From positions 78,182,627 to 78,246,626 of the forward strand of contig NC_077223.1 in the NCBI RefSeq assembly GCF_024763615.1: a stretch of 64,000 bases of DNA, given 5' to 3'. Every line of letters begins with the position of its first letter. The first letter of the stretch is position 1. The position numbers were made by a program, and so were the translations under genes. Shown one piece after another: positions 43,165-54,073 of the stretch. The notes below the pieces were generated by a model that searched no databases, had not been told where the DNA came from, and saw only the letters and a list, made by a program, of their open reading frames with translations. Source of the stretch: Phlebotomus papatasi. Lineage: Eukaryota > Arthropoda > Insecta > Diptera > Psychodidae.

Positions 43165-46083
43165 TCAATTCATGATGAAGTCCTGGAACCGTGTTGGTTT
43201 CCGAGAACTTCGATTCGGTCTCTGATGATCGGCATTCTCGTGGTCAGAGGCCGCTTGGGTATTGTCTTCTGCCTCATCCAGGTCCAGGTTTAAGTCACTG
43301 TCGTTTCCACTCCCTGCAGTTCCAGTCTGTTCCACATCTGGATTGTTGACCTCCAGTACTTTCTTGAAGTGGGAAGAGTTGCGACTATAAGTCTTGCCAG
43401 TGTTTATCTCTTTCACTTTAACCGTCGACCCTGCCTTCTCGATAACGATGAATTTATTTCTTCCAAAGGTAGTCGATAACTTGTTGTCAGGAAGAACATT
43501 TTTCATCAACACCGTATCACCAATCTGGACTCCTGACTTCTTGGCTCCTCTCTTCTTGTTCTCCGCCATTCTCCCTCTTTCTTTCAAAATTTTATCGCGG
43601 TCACGGTAATCGGTGCTAGGAGGTGTTGTCTCCACATCACTTAGCGAGGGGATTTTGCTGCGAATCGTCCGCCCAAAGCATAGCTCGGTAGGTGTCTTCC
43701 CCGTGGTAGTATGAGGAGTTGTGTAGTACATTAGAAGATATTTCTGCAGATCTTGTTTCCAGTTCCTATTTAGGGCATGGCTGATTTTCAATCTTTTCAA
43801 AAGAGAACGGTTTTGACGTTCAACTTCCCCATTCATCTGAGGCCAATACGGGGTCGTTCGATTGATACAAATTCCTCGCTCTTGGCAGAACAAATCAAAT
43901 TCTTCACTAGTAAACTGTCGGCCATTATCGACTGTGATAGTCCGGGGATAGCCCATGCGAGTGAAAATTCTCTCCAGACGGTTTGTTGTCCCTCTAGCAG
44001 TTATGCAGTTCATCACTTCCACTTCCTTATATCGACTGAAGTAATCCACAATAACCAATAGATGTTCTCCGGAGGGAAGTGGACCCATAAAGTCAATAGC
44101 TACGTCCACCCAAGGAGCACTTGGAAGTTCCCGACGCGTCATTGGTTCAGGATGGTCTGGACGACTCACCAATCGACATCCCTCACAAGACTTAACAGTC
44201 TTCACAACATCGTTGTCCATTCCAGGCCACCACACACGACTCCTTAGTCTTTGTTTCATGGCAGTTTCCCCCGGATGGCCTTCATGTCCGAGAGCTAGCA
44301 TTCGTGGCCGGAGTAGAGATGGTACGACAATTTTAGATCCTCGAATTACCAGATTACCCGAAGTACTGAACTCATCCTTAAATGCCTGGAACTCTTTGAG
44401 GGATGAAGACCACTTGCCGGACAATACACACGTCCGGAGTTCTTTCATGACAGGATCTCGCTCTGCGGCATTGTCCAACTCCGTAACATCTATGGCAGCT
44501 GATTCCACTATAGCTCTCACCAGATGTTCGTCCTCCTCATCAAATGACTCCTGCTCTTTATGAGTTGGCAATCTTGAAAGGCAATCAGCAATGTTATCTG
44601 ATCCCTTTTTGTAGATCACCTTGAACTGGAAGGATTGCAGGCGCAAAAGCCACCTTTCAATCCGGGCACATGTCTTAGATGTTGGTCTAAAAATGACTTC
44701 TAGCGCTTTATGGTCCGTTTCCAGTTCGAAAACCCTTCCAAGAAGATACGTTGAAAATTTTTCCACTGCCCATACTAGAGCCAAAGCCTCTTTTTCCGTC
44801 TGGCAATATCTTTGTTCAGTCGGGGAGAGGCTTTTACTGGCAAAGGCAATTATAATGGGTTTCACTTCTTCATCGTCCTCGTACTGTACTAGGACTGCAC
44901 CCAGTCCTACAGGAGATGCGTCAGCAATTACGCGAGTACGTCTATTATTGTCAAAATACCCCAATGTTTCGCAACCCATTATCATTTCCTTCAGAGTCTG
45001 GAAGGCTTTGTCATGTACTGATTCCCACTTGAAAGGTTCCTTGTCATGAGTTAGCAGACGGAGTGGATGTGTAATTGTAGCGCAGTCTTCTAGGAACCTA
45101 CTCATATAATTGACAAGACCCAGGAAGCTGCGTAGCTCTTCTTTAGTAGTAGGTGCCCTAAAAGATCTGATGCTCTCAATTTTATCCTTAGCTGGGCGGA
45201 TTCCTTCCGCTGAGATGCGGTGTCCAAGAAATATAATTTCATGTACTTTGAAAATGCACTTCTTGTGATTAAGAAGAACATTATGCTCTCTGAGTCGCTG
45301 TAGTACTCTCTGAACAGCTTCATCATGTTCCTGATTGTTTTCCCCAAAAATTACAAGGTCGTCAATATAGATGATTGTGTTGGGACATTTCGCCAACATC
45401 TGCTCCATGGTGCGTTGAAATAATTCAGGTGCGCAAGATATTCCAAACATTAAGCGCTTGTACCGAAATGCACCCTGATGTGTAATGAACGTGGTAATAT
45501 TCCGACATCGTTCGTCAATCTCCACTTGGTGAAATGCATCCTTAATGTCTAGTCTGCTGAATATCTTGGCATTCTTCAATTGTGGCAAGAAATCGTCAAA
45601 GGTTGGCATCAGTCTGTGTTCTCTCTTAATAGCCTTGTTCGCTACCCTCATGTCCACACAAAGTCTAATATCATCGAGCCCCTTTGGAACAATCACCAAT
45701 GGTGAAGCCCAAGGGCTATGGCCCGTCACTTCCTCGATGATATCCAAACGGAGCAGTTCCTTAAGTTTTTCTTCTACGCGCCCCAGTAGTGCAATCGGGG
45801 GTCTTCGTGGATGCTGACATACTGGAGTGATACTTTCATCTATCGGAATACGTAACTTGACTCCCTTAATCTTGGGAAATGGCGTTTTCTTGTTTTCCAT
45901 GGGAATCACATTCAAGTTTGTGTCGCGCGTACTTGGTAATCCCAAAATGAGCAAATTCAGTTCTTTTGCTGTAGTTTTTCCCAATAGCGGCTGTGACCCA
46001 TTTTTGACTACCAAAAAAATTGGCGTATGCCTCGTATTCCGTTCCATTGTCATCAACAGATACAGCTGCGTCAAATCCTCCAA
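43165..46083 (-). CDS. Pol frame of the gypsy element: reverse transcriptase, RNase H, integrase
   Basis: 972 codons without a stop. The first residues before VVKNGSQPLLGKTTAKEL are probably not used, because the family homology enters from the gag frame. Reverse transcriptase has RLDIKDAFHQVEI and the YIDD box (about residue 236). RNase H shows IADASPVGLGAVLVQ and ETDHKALE. Integrase has an HHCC zinc-binding region (HEGHPGE to CEGCR), then the catalytic DDE residues in AIDFMG, TVDNGRQFTS and NGEVERQNR with the normal 35-residue spacing. The intact catalytic residues suggest a recently active copy. It lies one reading frame (+1) from gag, with about 218 bp of overlap. Confidence 0.95.
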   Translation of the reverse strand: MEDLTQLYLLMTMERNTRHTPIFLVVKNGSQPLLGKTTAKELNLLILGLPSTRDTNLNVIPMENKKTPFPKIKGVKLRIPIDESITPVCQHPRRPPIALLGRVEEKLKELLRLDIIEEVTGHSPWASPLVIVPKGLDDIRLCVDMRVANKAIKREHRLMPTFDDFLPQLKNAKIFSRLDIKDAFHQVEIDERCRNITTFITHQGAFRYKRLMFGISCAPELFQRTMEQMLAKCPNTIIYIDDLVIFGENNQEHDEAVQRVLQRLREHNVLLNHKKCIFKVHEIIFLGHRISAEGIRPAKDKIESIRSFRAPTTKEELRSFLGLVNYMSRFLEDCATITHPLRLLTHDKEPFKWESVHDKAFQTLKEMIMGCETLGYFDNNRRTRVIADASPVGLGAVLVQYEDDEEVKPIIIAFASKSLSPTEQRYCQTEKEALALVWAVEKFSTYLLGRVFELETDHKALEVIFRPTSKTCARIERWLLRLQSFQFKVIYKKGSDNIADCLSRLPTHKEQESFDEEDEHLVRAIVESAAIDVTELDNAAERDPVMKELRTCVLSGKWSSSLKEFQAFKDEFSTSGNLVIRGSKIVVPSLLRPRMLALGHEGHPGETAMKQRLRSRVWWPGMDNDVVKTVKSCEGCRLVSRPDHPEPMTRRELPSAPWVDVAIDFMGPLPSGEHLLVIVDYFSRYKEVEVMNCITARGTTNRLERIFTRMGYPRTITVDNGRQFTSEEFDLFCQERGICINRTTPYWPQMNGEVERQNRSLLKRLKISHALNRNWKQDLQKYLLMYYTTPHTTTGKTPTELCFGRTIRSKIPSLSDVETTPPSTDYRDRDKILKERGRMAENKKRGAKKSGVQIGDTVLMKNVLPDNKLSTTFGRNKFIVIEKAGSTVKVKEINTGKTYSRNSSHFKKVLEVNNPDVEQTGTAGSGNDSDLNLDLDEAEDNTQAASDHENADHQRPNRSSRKPTRFQDFIMN

Positions 46084-47197
46084 GAATATGAAGGTGAGAA
46101 TCTTGACCGTATGCTTTTAGTTTTTGATCACACTGAGTGGTAGCATTTGTAATTCTCACTCCATTCTTCTTTAGGTATTCCCATGTCTTTTCATCAAGTA
46201 CATTGTGGGTTGATCCAGAGTCTATCAGCATTTCTACTAGCACACCTCCAATTTTGCACCAAACGTACTCGTCCCCTTCACCAATGTTGAATATGAAACT
46301 GTTTTCAGAATCTTCATTTTTGTCATCTTCCACCACCCGGATTCGTCTCTTTTTGTTATCACTCGAGTCTTTAGCATCATTGTGGTTGTCCTTCCTTGAA
46401 TCATCATTCTTCCTCTTTAGGTTCTTCTTCTGATTTTCCCGACTTTTGCACTCTGCCGCAAAATGGTTCATTTTGTGACATTTATTGCATTCCTTCCCAA
46501 AAGCTGGACAATCTTCTTGCTTTGAGAAATTGTGCTGTCTTCCACAACGGAAGCATTTCGACAGGCCGGATTTCCAGGGTTTTAGTCCTTTTATTGCATT
46601 CACATCAGTTCCAGCATCATCCTTTGAGTCGGAGAAATCTTTCATTTGCCCTTCAACTGTTTGGTAAGTGATCACTATTCTTAACACTGATTCGACTGTC
46701 AAATTGTTCCGTGCCAACATTTTCTTCCTAAGATCATCTGGAACCAACATCATGATTTTATCAATTATAGCTGCAGAACGACTAGCTTCCTTTGAGTCTC
46801 CAAAGTCGCATTTGTCAGCCTGTTCGATTACTCTCATCGCTCTCTGGTGGAGAGTTTCTTCCGGACGTGGCTTCAGTGTCCAGAACATATGCCGTTCATA
46901 TGAATCATGTCGTTTCGGTGTGAAATATGCATCTAATTTCTGCACAGCTATCTTATATGGATCTATTCCTAACTCTGGATCAGCACTAACATCAGCTCCG
47001 CGAATCCGATAGAAAACGCGTTGTAATTCAATACCTCCTAGAGTTAGGAGGGTGCTTTTCATCTTTGTCGGGTCTGTTATCCCAATAGTTACAATATAAT
47101 TGTCAAACGCTCGCTTCCATTCAACCCATTGTTCTCTTAGGGTGTGCTCTGGGAGTCCCTGGCACTTGAACGGTGGAAAGTTTAGGAATTTTTCCAT
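45866..47197 (-). CDS. Gag and protease frame of the gypsy element
   Basis: 443 codons from an ATG at 47197. The N-terminal half is a capsid-like helical region (EQWVEWKRAFDNYI). At about residues 212-250 lies a cysteine/histidine cluster of zinc-knuckle type (CFRCGRQHNF, then CNKCHKMNHFAAEC), followed by a lysine-rich nucleocapsid tail. The aspartic protease active site LIDSGSTHNV is at about residue 325. Homology to protease and its junction to pol stops near 46015, where the frame meets a run of seven T (minus strand). The remaining codons to 45866 are out of the family's frame and overlap pol. Confidence 0.9.
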   Translation of the reverse strand: MEKFLNFPPFKCQGLPEHTLREQWVEWKRAFDNYIVTIGITDPTKMKSTLLTLGGIELQRVFYRIRGADVSADPELGIDPYKIAVQKLDAYFTPKRHDSYERHMFWTLKPRPEETLHQRAMRVIEQADKCDFGDSKEASRSAAIIDKIMMLVPDDLRKKMLARNNLTVESVLRIVITYQTVEGQMKDFSDSKDDAGTDVNAIKGLKPWKSGLSKCFRCGRQHNFSKQEDCPAFGKECNKCHKMNHFAAECKSRENQKKNLKRKNDDSRKDNHNDAKDSSDNKKRRIRVVEDDKNEDSENSFIFNIGEGDEYVWCKIGGVLVEMLIDSGSTHNVLDEKTWEYLKKNGVRITNATTQCDQKLKAYGQDSHLHILGGFDAAVSVDDNGTEYEAYANFFGSQKWVTAAIGKNYSKRTEFAHFGITKYARHKLECDSHGKQENAISQD

Positions 47198-47890
47198 TGT
47201 AACACTTCCTTCAAGCTAAAATTAAATTATAATACGAAAACACACAATAGAAATAAAGTGTTTTTTTTTTTATTTTTATTTTCTCTCTTGCCTTGGCGGA
47301 GTCTCTCTCCCTTACTTGTAAGCTCAATGCCCAGTATTAATTTTATTCTGATTTCTCTCTCTCTCTTTTAAAGTTGTCTTGTTTCAGTTCTTCTCTTCCG
47401 GAAGATGTGTAGTGTAGCCTTTCTCTCTGGAAAGAAATAAATTTCCTTTGTTTTTTCTTTTCTCTCAATGTTTCGACCTGTTTATTTCTCAGGCTCTAAT
47501 GAAATTTTATAACATGAGGTCTAACTGACCCTCTCCCTGATGTCTCTTCTCTCCGGAGACAGAATACATCCAGGGCTTTAGAATTGTTTAACACCCAGTC
47601 TAACTGACCAGTTCCCTGATGTATTTCCTCTCCGGAGGCAGATTACATCCAGGGCTGCCTCACTGGGCACTTATTTTTGGGGTTCTCAGTCTCCCAATTA
47701 TTATTCTACACTCAACTGGTGTTTCTTCTCTTAGTTGAGAATAGTATTTAATATCATCCTGACTCTTTGTGGAGCCCCCATTTCTTGTTTTTTCTTGTCC
47801 ATTCTTGACATCAAGATGGAATTATAACCTCACTTTTACATCGTGTTATAAACGTTTGCTAATTTTCACTTTTCACTCTTACCTCACAGA

Positions 47891-47908
47891 TTCTCCCGTC
47901 GTCGCCAA
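47891..47908 (-). other. Primer-binding site of the gypsy element
   Basis: Read on the minus strand, TGGCGACGACGGGAGAA lies within two bases of the 5' LTR and begins with the TGG that pairs with a tRNA CCA end. An arginine-type tRNA is plausible by likeness to other insect gypsy elements but is not proven. Confidence 0.7.
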
Positions 47909-48088
47909 TGTGGGGGGGCCAAGCCTCTGGGAGAAGGGTGTCAATAATATTAAACACTTGTGTTATAGTCTTATTATCCCTTTATTAATCTTCTTCCACT
48001 CTGCACTCACTCTCACTCTCACTGTCACTGTCCTCACCGGCCGTCCGTCATATATCACTCTCATTCCCCGTCATGAGAGGGCGCCACA
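47909..48088 (-). repeat. 5' LTR of the gypsy element
   Basis: 180 bp. Base by base I find no difference from the other LTR at 42959-43138. Confidence 0.95.
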
Positions 48089-48362
48089 ATACTGATAAAA
48101 AAGATTATATTTTATTTAACACCGTTCAATTCTAGGGAAAAAACAACAAGTATATCTCAATAGGCAATTCCGGAAGTTGTCGGGAAACATCAAACCATCA
48201 GAGAAAGCACATCGACTGATTCCAGAGTTTTCGGCTCGGTATCCAAACCTTCATCAGTGGTCAAGTCTTGTAAATTTTTTTCTGAGACTTGTTCAGAGTT
48301 TTTATCAGGATTACAACAGGGCATAAGAAAGATCAGGGGCACTACACAATGGAAAACTCCCA

Positions 48363-48614
48363 CACTGAGAGAAATCCGAAAAAGTTAAAATAACATTCCG
48401 GAAATGTTTATTTTACCCTGCAGTATTGATCCGAAATTGGTGTAAATATTATGCTTTTTAAGAGTATTAGAGGTTAAAGTTACCCTTTTCCGTCTTAATT
48501 TTACCCTTAAAAAGGTGTAAAAATAACATTAAAAAATGTTGATATATTTTTACACCTAAAAGGTGTTAAAGTATGAGGAAAAAAAGTTAATCATGCCCCC
48601 GTTTTTTCGCAGTG
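48363..48614 (+). mobile_element. 252-bp MITE with CACTGAGAGAAATCC end, copy 3
   Basis: Starts CACTGAGAGAAATCCGAAAA and ends GTTTTTTCGCAGTG. Same length as copy 2. It lies 275 bp right of the gypsy element. Confidence 0.85.
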
Positions 48615-48960
48615 CAGTAAAATCCAAGAAGACAGAGACTAAATTTGTGTTAGACTCCTAAAAATAGAAGAAAAGTGTAAAAAAGTGTTTCTCTTTCCCC
48701 TTATGCCCTTGCTATGTTTCTGACAAAAATCCTGAACGAGTCTCAAAAGGACGTTCGTGAAGTACAAGTATTGACCAGAAGTGTATTGACCATTGGTGAA
48801 GGCTTGGAGACCGAGTCGAGATCTCTGAATGCTCAGAAATAAGTTGATGTGCTTTCTTTCCCTGAGTTGATGTTTCCCAACAACTTTCAGAATTCCCTTT
48901 TGAGATAAAATTATCCAATTTTCCAAGTGATTATTGTGGGGGAATTGCCGTTTAGCTTCA

Positions 48961-49268
48961 GTGGAAATTTTCGGAGGGAAGCTCTGTCCGGACGCGGCAA
49001 CACAAGCTGTGGAGTCTTCAACACAAAAGATCAAAAAAAACTCACTCTTCTCCAGAGCTTTCGTCATTTTCGAGTAAGTTCAAAATTGATACACTGTTAA
49101 AAACAATGAAATGGTTTCTTAATAAAACCTTCTTCCCCAGCCACTGAGGAAGACACGGAGCGTGTCGAAAGCTCTGGAGAAGAGTGAGTTTTTTTAATCT
49201 TTTGAGTTGTAGACTCCACAGCTTGTGTTGCCGCGTCCGGACGGAGCTTCCCTCCGGAAATTTCCACT
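48961..49268. repeat. Foldback repeat of about 310 bp
   Basis: Arms at 48961-49066 and about 49160-49268 are inverted copies (GTCCGGACGCGGCAACACAA and TTGTGTTGCCGCGTCCGGAC). The loop is about 95 bp. Probably a foldback transposon. Open frames here follow from the repeat. Confidence 0.82.
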
Positions 49269-49269
49269 C

Positions 49270-50082
49270 AAGTATTCCCACTAATTTATACTTGCACATT
49301 GAACAAAATATCTAATAATTCAATTTGAAATAAAATTGTTTGATATTCTGAAAAAAAAAAAAATGTTTGAAAGCTTTAAAAAACCAAGTTCTATTCTCTG
49401 ATAAAAGTTTTAAATTTTAGTATCAAATATCTGTAAAACTTTCAATGCCAAAATAAAATAGGGTATAGTGCCCATGCTTCGTACGATCCCAAGCTTCGTA
49501 ATGAATACATAAATTAAAATCATGAAAATAACTTAAGCATATTCTTTAATTCTAAAGACGATTGATAAAGACGATTCTAAAGACAGGCTGTAATTCCACC
49601 ACCCCACTTTTATTTTGAGAATTTTAAAGTAAACTTGTTATAAGGGAAGATCACCAGCGATCGGCAGTGTTCCTCGGATCGTCAATTTATTGTCATATTA
49701 TTGCACCAATTAAAATAAACTTTTAAAAATTATTAGCTACTTTTCACCATTTGATTTTTACAAGAATACAGTGCATTACTGTAGATTTAATTTATAAAAC
49801 CAATTTTCCGTGAGACACCTGATTAAATTCGTGACGATCCGAGGTACAGAGTACACAGTAGCAAGTTCATCTATTTTTTATTATTTTATTGTAAAATTTT
49901 AAAGTTTAAATGCACAGATATAGTTAAATGGATCACTAATATACCGATTACCATACACAAAAATACCAAATAGTATATTTTATTTTTATATTTTAAACTA
50001 AATATCGAGCATGTCTCTTAAGTCTTTACATTCCAATCCGGGGTACTTTTCCCTTATTAGGCATTGTATTTAGAAATAGTAA
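49270..50082. other. No gene seen
   Basis: AT-rich, with a GGGTATAGTGCCCATGCTTC start near 49464 that might be another transposon end, but its partner was not found with confidence. Confidence 0.4.
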
Positions 50083-50324
50083 TGGCTCAGGCACACATCT
50101 TTTAGGTCAGAAAAATTTACTGAAATCAAAATTCACGACCCTTTCTTTCTAAAAAGTTTTGCACACATTTTTTCTTCTTTTGAACGTTACAAAAAAAATC
50201 AATTTAGTTCAATCTAATTTTGATTGAGAAAAAGGATTCAGATGTAAAACGCTTTTGAGTAGGAAAGGAATGTAAATTTGGTTTTATAAAATTTTTCTGA
50301 TCTTAAAGGTTTTCCGGAGTTACA
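50083..50324. mobile_element. MITE family 'GGCTCCGGCACACC', copy 4
   Basis: Left end TGGCTCAGGCACACATCTTT and a decayed right end AGGTTTTCCGGAG. More diverged than the other copies, so the right border is approximate. Confidence 0.65.
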
Positions 50325-51496
50325 TAAACCAAAGTTACATAAACCATAGACCAAAATTTAAATTTTTACTACTCTTTCTTCGCAGTAATAAATAGGAAAC
50401 CATATTAATAATTAATTTAGATTTGAAAATTTTTAATTTTATTTCGGAAAATTTCATAAAATCTAAATTTTCACCTAATTTTCTCAAATTTTTAGCGAAT
50501 GTCTTTTCCACTGTTGGTATTATTCTTTTTCTTTTGAGCATCACAACAAATTCAATTCTTGGAATTAACCCTTTAAGGACGATTGGAACACTGGGTCTCA
50601 TAAAGAAAATAATTTTTCCTGACTACCTAAAGTTATTTTTTTCTTATGTCTGTACATAATTGTAAAGTAGAAGGTTGACGGAATCTAGAATATTTTTTGC
50701 AAGTCTCCAGCTATTTGCTATGTAGTAAATATTTAAGCTAAAAAATGGCGAATTTTTAAATTCTCAAATTCATAATTGATTTTTTTTTATTTTTTATACT
50801 TCTATTTTTTAAGCAAAACCTTTTCAGCAACGTAATATTTCTCATTAAAGCGAAAAATTAAGACCCTTAAGAAGGATAACATGATTATATACAGTTTGAA
50901 GCCTTCAAAATATTTTATATAAACTCAAAAAATCATAAAATTTTATAAATTTTGTAATTTAGAGAAATTGCAAACCTCTGTAGAAGCAAATCAATAGAAA
51001 AGAGTTAAGCATGTTACTCTAAATGTAAATCAAATGTGTGCAATTGTCTGTCCCATTTTTATTGCTTTTCTTTAAGAAGGTAAAAAAAGGTAAAAAGACC
51101 ACCTTGATGGACATGAATAATGTGAAAAGGAGCAAATCACTCAGCAGAAAAAGAAATAACAAGAGAATTTAATTAAATTTGCCACCTCTTTAAGTAACTG
51201 TTTATAACTCTTGTTCCAGACTGTTGACAAAAAGGCGTGAATTTTTATTGTATATCACTTCGTCAACTTACCACATTTATACCTTTACCTTCAATTTTCA
51301 GCGGAAATCTACGCTCAATTGACTTTGAAGTAACAATTGAGATTGCGAGACTCTCATTCACTTTCACTGTGGGGATTCTCAAGAGATACAATTCATACCA
51401 AATATTTTTCTGCACAAATGCTAAATGCAAGAAATGCCTTTTCCCGGTCCTTGACTTTGTGAGGAAAAATTTTCTGGTTTGGTGTAATTATATATA
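50325..51496. other. No gene seen
   Basis: AT-rich. Open frames are short and lack recognisable domains. Confidence 0.45.
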
Positions 51497-51919
51497 GGGT
51501 AAGTGTGCCAAATTCCGGCCAGCTTGCAATTTCGGCCACCTTTTTTGTTCCTAGAATTTCCATGAACTTTTAGATTTTACGTACTCTAGAGATTATAAAA
51601 TGCAAAAGAATAACAAAAAATGTAGCTTCGACAAACGAGAGGACGTGAAAAAAATATTGGAAGAATTCCCGTAAGGCAAGGAACTATGAAAATGAAGGTG
51701 GCCGAAATAGGGCACCAGAGCTATGTCTATATTTTTATTTATTTTAAAGTGTATTAATGATTTTAGAGTAAATAAAGACGATAAACGGTTTACAAGGTTC
51801 CAACCAACACTCCTTAAGAAGAAAGAATAAAAAAATCAATTTGTATTTAACATATTACATTTCAAACTTGAGACTTTGACGCTTGCATGCAACTATGCCG
51901 AAATTTGGCACAGTTACCC
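51497..51919. mobile_element. MITE with GGGTAAGTGTGCCAAATT ends, best copy
   Basis: 423 bp, ends GGGTAAGTGTGCCAAATTCC and AAATTTGGCACAGTTACCC, TA duplication at 51495-51496 and 51920-51921. Confidence 0.9.
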
Positions 51920-51921
51920 TA

Positions 51922-53629
51922 TTAAATTGATATTGAAAGTCTCAATTATCAATTGAATTCAAATGATGTTGCGCACAAAATTGATGGATTTTTAATCTCA
52001 TCTGCCACAATCTCTTTGTATTCTGCTCTGATTAGCATATTTTTTTTAATGGATCAGGTAGAAGAACAAGGCAATCAGAAGTGACGAATCAAAACAGGAA
52101 ATTCATGATTATTCCACCGACAATAGATTATAATCTTCACGACATGATTTTCTCTAACGATAGAGTCAAGAAAATGGAATACACATTGACATAAATCTCA
52201 CGATAAGGTGTACAATACGAGAATTGCAGTAAATACATTACCATAATTAAAATCAAGGTAGGATGATCATCTTCAATTACAAAAGGTGTTGAAATCACGA
52301 ATTGTTTTCATTTATCGCGTCTAATTTGAAAAGTAATTCTCCTTTTTACAATTAAAATATCATTAGGATTTTTTTGTAAAATGCCATTTCTGGTTTTAGA
52401 ATAACCTACAAAGACTTTGTAAATATCTAAAATAATTTTACTTTAAAATCTAAAAATAATTAATGTAACAGCTTAGATCACTTTGGCATTTAACTAGCGA
52501 TCGTAATCCAATTTTAAAAAACCTTTTAAGAAACGGTCAAATGGCTCTGCTCTTCATTGTCGTTATCATTACTTAATGATATAGGCATTTATATAACCGA
52601 AAACCTACTTAATAATCAAATTTGGTATTGAGTGTTAATTTATGTAGAGAGAAACAATTTGAAAAATGCTGTAAATTTAATCATTCCCCCTTAAAATGTA
52701 ACACATTATGCAAAGTCTGTGCCAATAATAACACAAATTATAATAAAAGATGTTCTTTGCATTGATACACTTCCAAATCAATAATATCCGATACGGTAAA
52801 TTAGTTGCATTTTTTTACGCATCCATAGCCTCACTAATTGTATTTGTTGTGTAAATTCAAGTGCGATATTTGATTCAACAAAAAAAAAGAAACATTTAAG
52901 TTCATATAAGAGATTTCCTTCCTTTTACAAAAACCTTCGAAATAGTTTATGTTTCCCTCCAGAAATCTATTGAATTGATATGAGATCGCAAAGATCAGGG
53001 TAAGTGTGATTCTCCTGTGTCTTTTGTATTCTTGAGTGATAAATCTCACTTTTTATGTGATCTCTAAAATCACATCACGTCGTCGCTTCAATTAACAATT
53101 GAATAATACATTTGGTGGAATTTGATGAGTCTGCATTTTTTCCTGCAAATTCATTCATTAATTTTCGGCAAAAACTAGAGGTCAAGTTTAATGGAATTAA
53201 TGATCAAGTGTGGAAAAAAATCGAGAGTAAGTGGCTAGAAAATAATTTTCGCGTAAGAGTTATGGAGAAAAAAGACGTACCAGAAGCACCAGAGACTTCC
53301 TATAAAAGCCTCTTTCGCACTGCTGAACACACTGTGAAATGCGAATAAAACCACCACATTTATGCTCATGGAAATTTAGTGGGAAATATTTTCCAGAAAA
53401 TTTTAAACTGAATGAATGAATGAATTATTTAGTTCTGCAAAATTATATATATTCCAATCACGTTTTCTTCTTATGAGCAAAGTTTGAAAGAATTAAAAGT
53501 TAAATGCTTTCATTTACTGCGTAATCCACAAAGTTAAAAGACTAAGATATTTTATGAGCATTAATATTAAATTACATGTGGATACAGCTGATTGTTTAAA
53601 TTCAATATAGAAATCTCATTCTAGGCCTA
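51922..53629. other. No confident gene
   Basis: One 78-codon ATG frame at 53112-53348 (FRQKLEVKFNG, VWKKIESKWLENNFRVRVM) has fairly coding-like composition but no recognised family. It overlaps a TATAAAAG at about 53300, so it may be chance. Confidence 0.3.
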
Positions 53630-53873
53630 GGGTAAGGTCAAATTCACGAGCATCTAGTTTCTAAGGGAAGCCTTTCAGGCTTCGCACACACTCTGGCTTT
53701 GAACATTTCACATTTTTCAATGTTCTTTAATGAATTTGATCGAAGGTAACATAAATTGATACCTAGTATCCCTAGTATAATTTCTTGAACAACTTAGGTC
53801 ATATTGTTTAAAGGAATATGGGAAGAATAAGTGTTCGAAGCCAGAGTGTGTGCGAAGTCTGAAAGCCTTACCC
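53630..53873. mobile_element. MITE with GGGTAAGG ends, host of the SINE
   Basis: Terminal inverted repeats run from GGGTAAGG at the left to CCTTACCC at the right, with longer inner arms (AGGCTTCGCACACACTCTGG and its complement). TA flanks it on both sides. Confidence 0.75.
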
Positions 53874-53877
53874 TATA

Positions 53878-54059
53878 AAAATAATGCTGGCACCACATTC
53901 CTCGAAGGAACAAGGCCTTCTTCCCACAAGGGGATTTCTAGATATGCATTATTATTTACCTTTAACGCCAGAAAAATTCCTGGTGACCTAAAGGGGATTC
54001 GAACCCGGGACACTTGCATCATAGAGCGAGTGCTCTACCACTTGACCCATTGAATACCC
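53878..54059 (-). mobile_element. tRNA-derived SINE, copy 2, inserted into a MITE
   Basis: 182 bp of the same family as 1146-1315, with A- and B-box promoter motifs. It is flanked by a perfect 14-bp target duplication AGCCTTACCCTATA (53864-53877 and 54060-54073). The duplicated target is the right end of an older MITE at 53630-53873. Confidence 0.92.
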
Positions 54060-54073
54060 AGCCTTACCCTATA

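Larger units (their letters stand above)
42959..48088 (-). mobile_element. Full-length Ty3/gypsy LTR retrotransposon
   Basis: 5130 bp, oriented right to left, bounded by 180-bp LTRs beginning TGTGG and ending CCACA, and flanked by the 5-bp direct repeat ATACT (42954-42958 and 48089-48093). It contains a primer-binding site, a gag-protease frame, a pol frame in the order reverse transcriptase, RNase H, integrase (which defines Ty3/gypsy), and a polypurine tract. There is no envelope-like gene. A leader of about 710 bp between the 5' LTR and gag has imperfect repeats around TCCAGGGCT near 47520-47660. Confidence 0.97.

Noticed and set aside
43394..45817. Plus-strand open frames inside the gypsy element
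   Set aside because: They are antisense shadows of the pol frame with no recognisable domains.
48639..49299. 142- and 85-codon minus-strand open frames
   Set aside because: They run through the foldback arms, are read in both orientations, and have no recognisable protein features.
53112..53348. 78-codon open frame with coding-like composition
   Set aside because: No family likeness, splice evidence or promoter; a TATAAAAG overlaps its 3' part. Left unannotated as a gene.
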